The notes: generated by a model from the letters alone, not told the origin. A stretch of 42,476 nucleotides of DNA from Candidatus Doudnabacteria bacterium RIFCSPHIGHO2_01_48_18 (GCA_001777515.1 MFEF01000031.1:1-42476); one strand, 5' to 3'; numbered from the stretch's first letter, positions 20,668-28,530 are shown. Numbers and translations are program-made.

Positions 20668-21156
20668 ATGAGCAAGCATATATATCTGCGCAATTTTATT
20701 TTCGGAGTCGAGGACAGCCTTGTATCCACCGTTGGTTTGCTGTCTGGCGTGGCCATCGCGGGGGTGCCCGCAAAGACTATTCTGCTTACAGGCACGGTGC
20801 TGATCTTTGTCGAAGCTTTTTCCATGGCGGTTGGCAGCTTTCTTTCCGAACATTCGGTTGATGCTTATCTCAAACAGGGCGAAGCCGAGTTCAGGCTGCC
20901 GATCATCGGCGGGCTGGTTATGTTTTTTTCCTACTTTGTCTCTGGTTTTATCCCGCTGGGGCCTTATTTGCTGACTGAACCGGCGATCGCCCTTAAATGG
21001 TCGATCGGGCTGTCCCTCATCTCGCTATTTATCCTGGGGATAATCGGCGCGAAACTGTCCTCCACTAAACTCTGGAACGGCGGATTCAGGATGGCGATGG
21101 TCGGAGGCATAGCTATCGCGCTCGGTGTCATAGTGGGCAAAATAATCGGTCATTAA
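20668..21156 (+). CDS. VIT1/CCC1-like iron or manganese transporter
   Basis: I place the start at 20668 (MSKHIYLRNFIFGVEDSLVS), after GAAGAGGA; the frame is open upstream inside the previous gene. The 163-residue protein has five helices and the family's FGVEDSLVSTVG motif in helix 1 and EAFSMAVGSFLSE in helix 2, whose acidic and methionine residues conduct Fe2+ or Mn2+. It lacks the cytoplasmic metal-binding insert of plant VIT1. It would move divalent metal across the membrane. It lies in a run of redox and metal genes. Confidence 0.82.
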   Translation: MSKHIYLRNFIFGVEDSLVSTVGLLSGVAIAGVPAKTILLTGTVLIFVEAFSMAVGSFLSEHSVDAYLKQGEAEFRLPIIGGLVMFFSYFVSGFIPLGPYLLTEPAIALKWSIGLSLISLFILGIIGAKLSSTKLWNGGFRMAMVGGIAIALGVIVGKIIGH

Positions 21157-21183
21157 CAATTAAATTAACATTAAACAAAAATC

Positions 21184-21666
21184 ATGAATCAAAAAATGCT
21201 ATTGTTTCTGATGAGGGTGGCACTCGGGTGGCTGATGTTTTACGCGGGAATCACCAAAGTGCTCAACCCGGATTGGACCGCCGCGGGATATTTGCGCGGC
21301 GCCAAAACATTTTCCGGAATATATAATTTCTTCGCGTCTCCAGAAATCCTGCCGGCGATCGATTTTATCAACGAATGGGGACTGGCTCTGCTTGGGGTGT
21401 CACTAATCTTAGGCATCGGCGTGCGAATCACTTCTTGGTGCGGGGCCGCGCTCATGGCGCTATATTACCTGCCGATTTTGCGTTTTCCGTATGTTGGAGA
21501 GCATTCATACCTCGTTGACGAGCACATTATTTACATTCTGGTATTGTTGTATTTTTCCAAAGCTGGCGCCGGGCGGGCCTGGTGGGGCATGGAGGACTGG
21601 TTCGCCAGCCTGCCATTCATAAGAAAGAATCGGAAATTGAAGGAATTATTAGGCGGTTGCGGTTAA
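21184..21666 (+). CDS. DoxX family membrane protein
   Basis: The 160-residue protein has four helices and the DoxX signature ALGWLMFYAGITKVLNP in the first helix. WGLALLGVSLILGIGVRITS and YYLPILRFPY follow. DoxX proteins are linked to thiosulfate:quinone reduction or to redox complexes with SodA and SseA in other bacteria. The role here is unknown. No ribosome binding site is visible. Its stop overlaps the start of a truncated NADH dehydrogenase gene, which once may have been its partner. Confidence 0.82.
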   Translation: MNQKMLLFLMRVALGWLMFYAGITKVLNPDWTAAGYLRGAKTFSGIYNFFASPEILPAIDFINEWGLALLGVSLILGIGVRITSWCGAALMALYYLPILRFPYVGEHSYLVDEHIIYILVLLYFSKAGAGRAWWGMEDWFASLPFIRKNRKLKELLGGCG

Positions 21667-21827
21667 TGTACGCGCGAGAAAAGAAAATCTTGATTTTGGG
21701 CGGCGGTTTTGGAGGAATGCGGGCCGCGCTTGATTTGGCCGCAAAGAAATTGCCTGATACGAAAATAACTCTCATCAGCGACAAGTCGCATTTTGAGTGC
21801 CACCCGGCACTAAAGACTGTGGTTTGA
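21666..21827 (+). pseudogene. Truncated type II NADH dehydrogenase (N-terminal FAD-binding part)
   Basis: The 53-residue frame reads MYAREKKILILGGGFGGMRA and on to HFECHPALKTVV. It matches the first Rossmann fold of NDH-2-type flavoproteins (GGGFGG FAD loop, then the acidic-end strand and the F-x-x-HP-x-L motif). It stops where about 350 more residues should follow. The start overlaps the DoxX stop, so it was probably co-transcribed. The end of the fragment is also the -35 box of the next promoter, which suggests a deletion joined this remnant to the copper genes. Confidence 0.75.
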
Positions 21828-21851
21828 CAAAGAAATCATGAGGACTATAAT
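21824..21851 (+). promoter_or_regulatory. Consensus promoter of the copper-protein operon
   Basis: TTGACA (21824-21829) and TATAAT (21846-21851) are both perfect, with a 16-nt spacer. The -35 box overlaps the last codon and stop of the truncated NDH-2. The transcript would start near 21858 and serve the genes from 22017 onward. Confidence 0.82.
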
Positions 21852-22016
21852 TAAGGAGTTTTTGGCCTTGATGCTTGGCTGGTTGATTCCCTCCTCGGTC
21901 GCAGTTTTTCAGAATTTTTTAAATGGCCGGCATAAAATTTTGCGTCAACTAAATGCATGGTGTATTTTTTAGCAAAAGTGAATCATTACTCAATGGGACA
22001 TACTTTCAATTTTAAA
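21852..22016 (+). other. Leader of the copper operon
   Basis: The leader is about 150 nt long and has GGCCTTGATGC early on. A 44-codon frame beginning at 21838 crosses it, but it would start upstream of the expected transcription start. In-frame ATGs for the next gene lie at 21957 and 21993. I see no known riboswitch. Confidence 0.35.
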
Positions 22017-22598
22017 ATGCCGCCGAAGAAATTAGTCGTTCTGTTTTTGCTTCTTATCGGAGCGGGGGTTATTGTTTATTCTCTGATTGTAACCTTTCGA
22101 AGCGGGGCAACCAAATCCGGCGTGATCACGTGTCTCGACAGCGGCGAATGCTTCTGGACGGCCCACATTCATGCTTATATCCCGGTCACGATTTGCGGAC
22201 AGGAGTATCGTCTGCCAATTGAAAAAGGCGATCTTTCCGGGCCGCATACCCACGAGGAAAAAAATCTTGCGCATTGGCACGATCGGCTTGCTTATGATCC
22301 ACAGGCCAGGCAAATCATCGATACCAGGCCGTTGCTTCTCAAATCATTTTTTGAAGCGATCGCAATGCCTTTTTCCAATACTGGTATTGCCGGCAAAAAC
22401 AATGGCGATATCTGTCCAGGTGGCGGAAAAGGCAGTCTTCAAATGTTCGTTGGCGGCAAATATATGGAAAATCCCGAATCTTATATCATGCGTGACCTGG
22501 ATGTGGTTCAGATTTTCTTTGATGAGCGCGATATAAAAACAATCGAAGAAGACATCAAAAACAACCCGGTACCCTTTCCGGCACTCGGCAGGGGGTAG
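22017..22598 (+). CDS. Membrane-anchored His/Cys-rich protein, possible metal binder
   Basis: I prefer the ATG at 22017 (MPPKKLVVLF), which starts directly before the membrane helix; ATGs at 21957 and 21993 are possible and none has a clear ribosome binding site. After the helix (about 4-26) the extracytoplasmic part has many histidines and cysteines: TCLDSGECFWTAHIHAYIPV, TICGQEY, SGPHTHEEKNLAHWHDR and GDICPGGGKG. The spacing suggests metal or copper binding. Similar CWTAHIH..GDLSGPHTH proteins occur in Patescibacteria and small archaea as uncharacterised proteins, as far as I recall. It precedes the cupredoxin gene by 7 nt. Confidence 0.65.
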   Translation: MPPKKLVVLFLLLIGAGVIVYSLIVTFRSGATKSGVITCLDSGECFWTAHIHAYIPVTICGQEYRLPIEKGDLSGPHTHEEKNLAHWHDRLAYDPQARQIIDTRPLLLKSFFEAIAMPFSNTGIAGKNNGDICPGGGKGSLQMFVGGKYMENPESYIMRDLDVVQIFFDERDIKTIEEDIKNNPVPFPALGRG

Positions 22599-22605
22599 TA
22601 AAAAA

Positions 22606-24003
22606 ATGACCAAGCAACATAAATTTTTTCTTCTATTGCCGCTAGTCATCGCTGCGGGAATCGCCGGATATTTTTTTCTATTCCGCGCAAAAGCAAATAC
22701 TGTAACCATCTCAGACTCTGCCCCGTGGTTTTTTCCAACTGTACTGGAAATCGCACCCAATACTACCGTGACCTGGCAGCTCAAGGCCGCGGCAGTTCAT
22801 CCGGTTATGACCCTTGAGGGACCGGAAGAGATTCATTCTGGGCATTTTACCAGGGACTTCAGCCATACTTTTACAAAACCCGGGGTTTATGTTTATATCT
22901 GTCCGATTCATCCGTACATGCGGGGCGTTATCGGCGTGGGGGCAAAAGTCCCTCCAGAAAAAATTCCCAAATGGGCCAGCTGGCCGCCGCCGCCGAGTCA
23001 AATCCCCGGTGAATTGCCGCCAGTCAAAGGAGCGGGACATATCTGGGTCGAGGCTCAATTTCAAGAATCTGAAACCAAGAGCAAACCAGGGAGTATTTTG
23101 ATAATCAATGCAGATAGCTGGCAAATTGACGAAATCATTACTGACGAGTCACTCAACAACCCCCATAATCTCTGGGAGATAGGCGGTAAAATAATTGTTA
23201 CCAACTGGTTTGACAAATACCTAAGCGTGTTTGACAAATTTTCCAGACAGCTTGTGGATCATGTTCTTGTCGGTGAAAGTCCGGCACACGTTATGGGAAC
23301 CGGCGATAAAATTTATGTGACAGTGCAGGGAGAAGACGCCCTGGCGATTCTCGATGACGAATATGAAATACTAAAAAAAGTTCGCGCTCCCAAAGGCCCT
23401 CATGGGCATTGGATGAGTGAGGATGGCCGAATCATGGCGGTCGCGAGCACGGAAAAAGGAAAAATCAGTGTCTGGGACACCGAATCGGATACTATTCTTT
23501 TTGAAGAGTTTCTGGACGATGAATCGGCGGTCAGCCACGAAGATATGCATATTGACGAGGAGCATAATCACTCCTTGCCGCTTATGGCCGGAATTACCGA
23601 TGATGGGCGATTTGCTTTTGCTGCGGGAAACGGTGACGGTAAATTTTATGTGTTCGACGTGCCAGGTAAAAAATTTGTAAAAGCTTTTGATATCGGCTCC
23701 GGTCCGGTTCAAACCGTTCCATCGCCTGACGGCCGATTTGTGCTGGTACCCTTGAGCGGCAGCGGCGAAGTCGCGGTCGTGTCTACAAAAAATTGGACGA
23801 TAGTGAAAAAAATCGCCAATGTCGGCGCAGGAGCGCACGGCGTGGCCTATGGGAAACGGCAAGATGGGAAATGGTATGCTTACGTCAGCAACAAATTTGC
23901 CGCCTGGATTACCGTAATTGATATGGAGACACTGGATATTGCCGGATACATTCCTCTGCCGCCTGATGCCTGGGGCGGCCAGGGGATTCTGGTTACCAAT
24001 TAA
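22606..24003 (+). CDS. Cupredoxin-beta-propeller protein
   Basis: The 465-residue protein has an N-terminal membrane anchor (about 7-26), a cupredoxin domain (about 30-112) and a C-terminal YncE/NHL-like beta-propeller (about 145-465). The copper site is visible: H65 in AAVHPVM, C99, H102 and M105 in YICPIHPYMRG. Propeller repeats show as VTNWFDKYLSVFDK, VTVQGEDALAILD, ASTEKGKISVWDT and VSTKNWTIVKK. An insertion with HEDMHIDEEHNH could bind metal. It probably carries electrons or copper outside the cell membrane. It is co-transcribed with its neighbours. Confidence 0.8.
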   Translation: MTKQHKFFLLLPLVIAAGIAGYFFLFRAKANTVTISDSAPWFFPTVLEIAPNTTVTWQLKAAAVHPVMTLEGPEEIHSGHFTRDFSHTFTKPGVYVYICPIHPYMRGVIGVGAKVPPEKIPKWASWPPPPSQIPGELPPVKGAGHIWVEAQFQESETKSKPGSILIINADSWQIDEIITDESLNNPHNLWEIGGKIIVTNWFDKYLSVFDKFSRQLVDHVLVGESPAHVMGTGDKIYVTVQGEDALAILDDEYEILKKVRAPKGPHGHWMSEDGRIMAVASTEKGKISVWDTESDTILFEEFLDDESAVSHEDMHIDEEHNHSLPLMAGITDDGRFAFAAGNGDGKFYVFDVPGKKFVKAFDIGSGPVQTVPSPDGRFVLVPLSGSGEVAVVSTKNWTIVKKIANVGAGAHGVAYGKRQDGKWYAYVSNKFAAWITVIDMETLDIAGYIPLPPDAWGGQGILVTN

Positions 24004-24012
24004 TTTTTTTAT

Positions 24013-25188
24013 ATGAGGCGGCTGCGTTTATTTAGATTAACTTTTTTGGCTATTTTTGTTTTTCCTTATTTTGTTCACGCCCAGGGACTGAGTTTGGAAG
24101 CCCCCAAGCTGTCCCTGCCGATTATTATCGGGTTTGGACTTTTGGACTCGATTAACCCATGTGTGATTGGAGTTTTGTTGTTGATGCTGACCATGCTGCT
24201 GAAGACCGGCCAAAAGCAGGCAGTTTTGAGAAATGGCGCAGCCTATGTGGCAGGGGTCTATGTTACGTACCTTGTAGGCGGCCTCACGCTGCTTGGACTG
24301 TTCAATGCGATGAGAAGCATAGTGGTCATTGGGCAGGTTTTTTATTTTGTAATCGGAGCGTTCGTTCTGCTGGCCGGACTGCTGGAAATCAAAGATTATT
24401 TCTGGTACGGCAGGTGGTTTGCATTGGCCATTCCGCGACGATTTATTTCAACGATTGAAGCAAAAGTCACAGGGGTTCATGCTTCGCTCGTTGCCGCTTT
24501 TTCGTTCGGAGCACTCGTGACCCTGGTGGAGCTGCCCTGCACCGGCGCGCCTTACCTTGCTGTGCTGACACTGATGTCACAAAGCGGTTACCAATATCTT
24601 GCCAGTCTGCCTCTGCTCTTGTTTTATAATTTAGTCTTCGTCTTGCCTCTGATTGTCATCATTTATCTTGCCTACCGAGGGGTAAATCTCAAACGGATGG
24701 AAGGCTGGCGCAAGGAAAAAAGAGGGCTCATGAGGCTGTTTATCGGGTTGGCATTGTCAGCGGTGGCTATTTGGATTGTTACCACTGTTGCCGATTATTT
24801 GCTTTTTCCCCTGGTTTGGGGCGTTGGGACCGTGATAGGCCTCATGAGTATTATAAAATATTTGAGCACCCGCAGGCCTGATCTCCATGCAGATTTTCAA
24901 AAAAATTTTGATATCTCTTTTAAGCAAGTAGAAAAACGGTCAGGAAAAATCGTGCCGTTTGATCAAAATCTGCTGCTGCAATCCCTGACACTGGCTATGC
25001 GCGATGCGGCTGCAGTTGATGATCAGCTTGCGCTAACAATCGTACAGACAGCTGTAAACAATTTAAAAAAAAGCGGAGACGGCAAGATTGTCCCCACTGC
25101 TCAAATACGCCGAGCCATTGCCATGGAGCTTCTCAATCGCGAACTTTTTGAGATACATAATGCTTATTTTCGTCACAGATTTCATTAG
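24013..25188 (+). CDS. CcdA/DsbD-like membrane protein fused to an ATP-cone-like domain
   Basis: The 391-residue protein has a signal-like first helix (about 6-22), then six helices of the CcdA/DsbD type with C51 in SINPCVIGVL and C179 in VELPCTGAPYL. It closely parallels the protein at 11502. A C-terminal segment (about 305-388) starts KRSGKIVPFDQNLLLQSLTLAM and ends IHNAYFRHRFH. It fits the ATP-cone pattern (K-x-G-x-V-x-P-F-D, helical core, closing Y-x-x-R) that normally regulates ribonucleotide reductases and NrdR. I know of no CcdA protein with this tail. It lies 9 nt after the cupredoxin gene and before csoR. Confidence 0.75.
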   Translation: MRRLRLFRLTFLAIFVFPYFVHAQGLSLEAPKLSLPIIIGFGLLDSINPCVIGVLLLMLTMLLKTGQKQAVLRNGAAYVAGVYVTYLVGGLTLLGLFNAMRSIVVIGQVFYFVIGAFVLLAGLLEIKDYFWYGRWFALAIPRRFISTIEAKVTGVHASLVAAFSFGALVTLVELPCTGAPYLAVLTLMSQSGYQYLASLPLLLFYNLVFVLPLIVIIYLAYRGVNLKRMEGWRKEKRGLMRLFIGLALSAVAIWIVTTVADYLLFPLVWGVGTVIGLMSIIKYLSTRRPDLHADFQKNFDISFKQVEKRSGKIVPFDQNLLLQSLTLAMRDAAAVDDQLALTIVQTAVNNLKKSGDGKIVPTAQIRRAIAMELLNRELFEIHNAYFRHRFH

Positions 25189-25227
25189 GAGCGGTTAAAG
25201 AACACAAGGTGTTAATAAGCCCCGGCC

Positions 25228-25277
25228 TTGATATTTTTTCAGTCATTCTATAGGATATAGGGGTATAGGATATTAAG
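25228..25277 (+). promoter_or_regulatory. Promoter and possible CsoR operator
   Basis: TTGATA and TAGGAT are spaced by 17 nt. The region after and over the -10 box contains two copies of TATAGGATA around TAGGGG (25249-25275). G-rich centres flanked by A+T-rich arms are typical of CsoR-type operators, so autoregulation is plausible. The exact boxes are uncertain because of the repeats. Confidence 0.4.
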
Positions 25278-25284
25278 TATATAT

Positions 25285-25563
25285 ATGTATCAGCATTTAA
25301 ACCAAAAACTCAAGAACCGGGCCTTGCACCGGGCCAAAATCATCAAGGGCCAGATGGAAAGCCTCATTCGAGCAGTTGAGAAAGAAGAATATTGCCCAAT
25401 GCTTTTGCACAGGTCTTTTTCGATCCAGCGCTCACTCAAGAGCCTGGACGCGCTGATGCTGGAAAACCATCTGCGGACGCACGTAAAGCAGCAGCTTTCC
25501 GGCAAGGAAGAAGAACGGGCCATACGGGAATTGATCGAAGTATTTATTTTATCTAGTAAATAA
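25285..25563 (+). CDS. csoR: CsoR/RcnR-family metal-responsive repressor
   Basis: The 92-residue all-helical protein fits the CsoR/FrmR/RcnR family (RAKIIKGQMESLIRAVEKEEYC). The metal ligands expected at the CsoR Cys-His-Cys positions are here C37, H62 and H66, in EYCPML and ENHLRTHV. The third ligand is His rather than Cys, which is closer to nickel/cobalt-type members of the family. The downstream genes are copper-related, so the metal sensed is open. It would bind the operator as a tetramer and release it on metal binding. Confidence 0.82.
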   Translation: MYQHLNQKLKNRALHRAKIIKGQMESLIRAVEKEEYCPMLLHRSFSIQRSLKSLDALMLENHLRTHVKQQLSGKEEERAIRELIEVFILSSK

Positions 25564-25581
25564 CCCGGAAAGGGCAAAATT

Positions 25582-26208
25582 ATGAACAATAATCCGTTTT
25601 TTGCCGGCGCCGTCGGTTTCGTTGCCGGCATTGTTCTGACTATGTTTGTGTTTCCGTCGTGGAGCATGACCGCGGGGCCAATGCGCGGCATGATGAATTG
25701 GCGCTACGATGGCAATAACATGATGGGATCGAACATGAATCGTAACATGGATGAGCACTTCATTGAACAGATGATCCCTCACCATGAGGACGCCATTACC
25801 ATGGCAAATATCGCTTTGGAAAAAACCCAGCGCCAGGAAATAAAAGGTTTGGCCGAGGATATCGTACGCACCCAGACTGCGGAGATCGAGCAGATGAAAA
25901 GCTGGTATGAAGACTGGTTTAGCTTGGAAAATTCCGGCACGAAACAGGCGATGGCTCACGGCATGATGAATATGGGCATGATGGGGGACAACTCTGATAT
26001 TGACCGGCTCGAGACCGCGGTGCCGTTTGATAAGGCTTTTATCGAGGAAATGATCCCTCACCACCAGATGGCCGTGATGATGGCCCAGATGCTGGAGCGG
26101 ACCACCGCGCGTCCGGAGATGAAAAAATTGGCCGGGGATATTATTACCGCGCAGACGCGTGAGATCAACCAAATGCGGGAATGGTATCGCAGTTGGTATC
26201 AAAACTAA
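25582..26208 (+). CDS. Double DUF305 protein (CopM-like)
   Basis: The 208-residue protein has an N-terminal membrane helix or signal (about 5-23), a methionine-rich segment (PMRGMMNWRYDGNNMMG) and two DUF305 units. Each unit has the H-H motif and following helix: FIEQMIPHHEDAITMANIAL (about 60-79) and FIEEMIPHHQMAVMMAQML (about 153-171). A second methionine-rich stretch (MAHGMMNMGMMGD) links them. Met/His-rich DUF305 proteins such as cyanobacterial CopM bind copper in the periplasm. It lies 18 nt after csoR and 1 nt before the CopB gene. Confidence 0.85.
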   Translation: MNNNPFFAGAVGFVAGIVLTMFVFPSWSMTAGPMRGMMNWRYDGNNMMGSNMNRNMDEHFIEQMIPHHEDAITMANIALEKTQRQEIKGLAEDIVRTQTAEIEQMKSWYEDWFSLENSGTKQAMAHGMMNMGMMGDNSDIDRLETAVPFDKAFIEEMIPHHQMAVMMAQMLERTTARPEMKKLAGDIITAQTREINQMREWYRSWYQN

Positions 26209-26209
26209 C

Positions 26210-28342
26210 ATGCATTATAGCGAGGGCTATCAGGTCTACATTTGTCCGATGCATTCGGAAATTCGTGAGGATCAACCAGGCCGTTGTCCGGAATGCGGGA
26301 TGAATCTTATAAAAATTCAAAATGCAAAAATCAAAAATCAAAATGACAATGCAAAATTAAAAAATGATAAACACAAAGGACATTCAACCTCAACATTTCT
26401 AAAGAAGTTCTGGGCGAGTTTTGTACTCACTATTCCGATTGTTTTATATTCGGAACTGCCGATGCGGTTAGGATGGGAGCTGCCCAGATTCGCCGGATGG
26501 GAATGGTTTATTTTACTGCTGGGCTCGGTTGTGTTTTTCTACGGCGGCTGGGTGTTTCTCGCAGGCGCGGTCCGGGAGATTCGCGGCCGCTCTCCGGGCA
26601 TGATGACGCTCATTGGCATTGCCATAGTCGCTGCCTATAGCTTCAGCGTTTTCGAAACGCTGCGGGGACTGTCTGCCGACGAGGCAGGCAGCGCGCATAC
26701 TCTGTTTTGGGAACTGTCAACGCTGATCACCATCATGATCCTCGGGCACTATCTCGAGATGCGGGCAGTTCAGGGAGTTCAAGGCGCCTTGAAGGAATTA
26801 GCCAAGCTTCTGCCTGACCAGGCAGAGATTATTCGCAACGGCCAGACGGAAATTGTTGCTCTGGCCGAACTGAAACAGGGCGATCTGGTTCTGGTCAAAC
26901 CGGGCAGCAGGGTTCCGGCTGACGGAGAAATCACTGAGGGAGATACGGAAATTGATGAGTCATTGGTCACCGGCGAATCGCGTCCCGTGCAAAAAAATCG
27001 CGGCGACAAAGTCATTGCCGGCACGATTAACGGCGACGGCAGCGTAAAGATCCTGGTGACAGAAATCGGCGAAAAAACTTTTTTGGCCGGAGTGATGCGG
27101 CTTGTCTCGGAGGCGCAGGCGTCCAAATCCCGCCTGCAGATTCTCTCTGACCGCGCCGCGTTTTATTTAACAATCATTGCCCTGTCCGCTGGAGCGCTGA
27201 CTTTTATTTCCTGGCTGGCGGCCGGCCGCGGGGCGGTTACGGCGACCGAACGATTAGTCGCTGTCCTGGTTGTGGCTTGTCCGCACGCGCTCGGGCTCGC
27301 TGTCCCGCTTGTCGCGTCCATCTCCACGGCCATGGCCGCGCGAAAAGGATTTTTGGTGAAGCAGCGATTAGCTTTGGAAGCGGCCAAGGATGTTGATGTA
27401 GTGCTGTTTGATAAAACCGGCACTCTGACTCGGGGCGAATTCGGCGTCGTGCAAATTCTGCCGGAAGGCGGCGATTCGGAAACACACGTCCTGCAACTCG
27501 CGGCCTCTGTAAATCAGCATTCAGAACACCCGCTGGCTAAAGCCATGGTCCAAAAGGCCAGGGAGCAAAATTTGAATCTAGCGGCAGCCGTAAATTTTCA
27601 GAGGTTGCCTGGCGGCGGAACGACAGCTCACGTCAAAGATCAAGAGGTGACAGTGGGCAGTCCCGGGCTCCTCGCGCAAAAGAAATTGAAAACCGGCAAT
27701 CCGGAAAAAATTGCCGAACTCGGTAAACAAGGAAAAACCGTGATTTATGTCATTGCCTCTGGCCGATTAGTTGGTTCGATAGCCTTAGGTGACATCGTTC
27801 GGCAGGAATCGCGCGAAGCCGTAAGGATTTTGAAAAAGTTGGGGATAAAGACCGCCATGATCACCGGAGACAGCGACGAGGTTGCAGGATGGGTCGCAGG
27901 CGAACTGGGCATTGATGAATATTTTGCCCAGATTCGGCCAGAGCAAAAAGCGGAAAAAGTGAAACTGTTGCAGCAGCGCGGGCAAAAGGTGGCCATGGTT
28001 GGCGACGGCATTAATGATGCGCCCGCTTTGTCGCAGGCGGATTTGGGTATTGCGGTCGGAGCCGGTACCAATGTGGCGATCGAATCGGCGGGAATTATTT
28101 TGTTTAAAAATGACCCGCGCGATATTGCCAAAATCATCAAGCTATCGCAAATCACCTATCGCAAGATGGTCCAAAATCTGTTCTGGGCGACAGGATACAA
28201 TGTGCTGGCCTTGCCTTTGGCGGCAGGGGTGCTGGCCGGTAAAGGCATTGTGCTTCAGCCTGCTCTTGCCGCGGTTCTAATGTCGCTTTCCACGGTTATC
28301 GTGGCGGTGAACGCGGTTTTACTCAGAAACAAACAGTTTTAA
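26210..28342 (+). CDS. copB: CopB-type P1B heavy-metal ATPase
   Basis: I start at MHYSEGYQVY (26210), 1 nt after the DUF305 stop. The 710-residue pump has an N-terminal heavy-metal-binding domain of the YICPMHSEI..PGRCPECGMNL type. Next come a Lys/Asn-rich stretch encoded by an A-rich repeat, eight membrane helices, the TGES actuator loop, the ion-binding CPH motif (VVACPHALG), the phosphorylation motif DKTGT, HP in the nucleotide domain and GDGINDAP. The CPH form defines P1B-3 (CopB) pumps, which export copper and perhaps silver. With csoR and DUF305 it completes a copper-resistance operon. Length and motif order are normal. Confidence 0.93.
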   Translation: MHYSEGYQVYICPMHSEIREDQPGRCPECGMNLIKIQNAKIKNQNDNAKLKNDKHKGHSTSTFLKKFWASFVLTIPIVLYSELPMRLGWELPRFAGWEWFILLLGSVVFFYGGWVFLAGAVREIRGRSPGMMTLIGIAIVAAYSFSVFETLRGLSADEAGSAHTLFWELSTLITIMILGHYLEMRAVQGVQGALKELAKLLPDQAEIIRNGQTEIVALAELKQGDLVLVKPGSRVPADGEITEGDTEIDESLVTGESRPVQKNRGDKVIAGTINGDGSVKILVTEIGEKTFLAGVMRLVSEAQASKSRLQILSDRAAFYLTIIALSAGALTFISWLAAGRGAVTATERLVAVLVVACPHALGLAVPLVASISTAMAARKGFLVKQRLALEAAKDVDVVLFDKTGTLTRGEFGVVQILPEGGDSETHVLQLAASVNQHSEHPLAKAMVQKAREQNLNLAAAVNFQRLPGGGTTAHVKDQEVTVGSPGLLAQKKLKTGNPEKIAELGKQGKTVIYVIASGRLVGSIALGDIVRQESREAVRILKKLGIKTAMITGDSDEVAGWVAGELGIDEYFAQIRPEQKAEKVKLLQQRGQKVAMVGDGINDAPALSQADLGIAVGAGTNVAIESAGIILFKNDPRDIAKIIKLSQITYRKMVQNLFWATGYNVLALPLAAGVLAGKGIVLQPALAAVLMSLSTVIVAVNAVLLRNKQF
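26311..26366 (+). repeat. A-rich dispersed repeat inside copB, in frame
   Basis: AAAATTCAAAATGCAAAAAT and the following TCAAAAATCAAAATGACAAT and GCAAAATTAAAAAATG form a low-complexity block. It encodes KIQNAKIKNQNDNAKLKND between the metal-binding domain and the first membrane helix. Similar A-rich sequence recurs at 18047-18084. The insertion keeps the frame and sits in a linker, so the pump is probably still functional. Confidence 0.65.
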
Positions 28343-28403
28343 TTGTCAAGGATTGGTTGGTTTTGACAATGGCCCAGATCCGCTTGTCCATTATTATTTA
28401 GCC

Positions 28404-28511
28404 ATGCCAAGATACGGAAAAAAAGCGCAAAAAACAGTCAAACAAGCCGTCGCGATCGGTTTATCTGAGGCGCGAAAAAAAGGCGCCAAAGTGCCCTGCC
28501 CGCCTCGCTAG
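28404..28511 (+). CDS. Short DUF6496-like protein with altered C-terminus
   Basis: The 35-residue frame reads MPRYGKKAQKTVKQAVAIGL then SEARKKGAKVPCPPR. It resembles the MPRYSKKAQ start and QAIAIGLSEARKKGAKVPKK end of the small basic DUF6496 family, which is common in Patescibacteria. The middle region of that family is missing, and the last residues come from a palindromic repeat (28495-28530). It is probably a shortened, perhaps non-functional, member. Confidence 0.5.
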   Translation: MPRYGKKAQKTVKQAVAIGLSEARKKGAKVPCPPR

Positions 28512-28530
28512 CGAGAGCGTTGCGGGCAGG
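28495..28530. repeat. CCTGCCCGC/GCGGGCAGG palindromic repeat
   Basis: Nine-bp exact arms flank a centre containing CTCGCTAGCGAG. The repeat provides the stop codon of the DUF6496-like frame. Palindromes with TGCCCGC arms are frequent in patescibacterial genomes. Confidence 0.6.
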
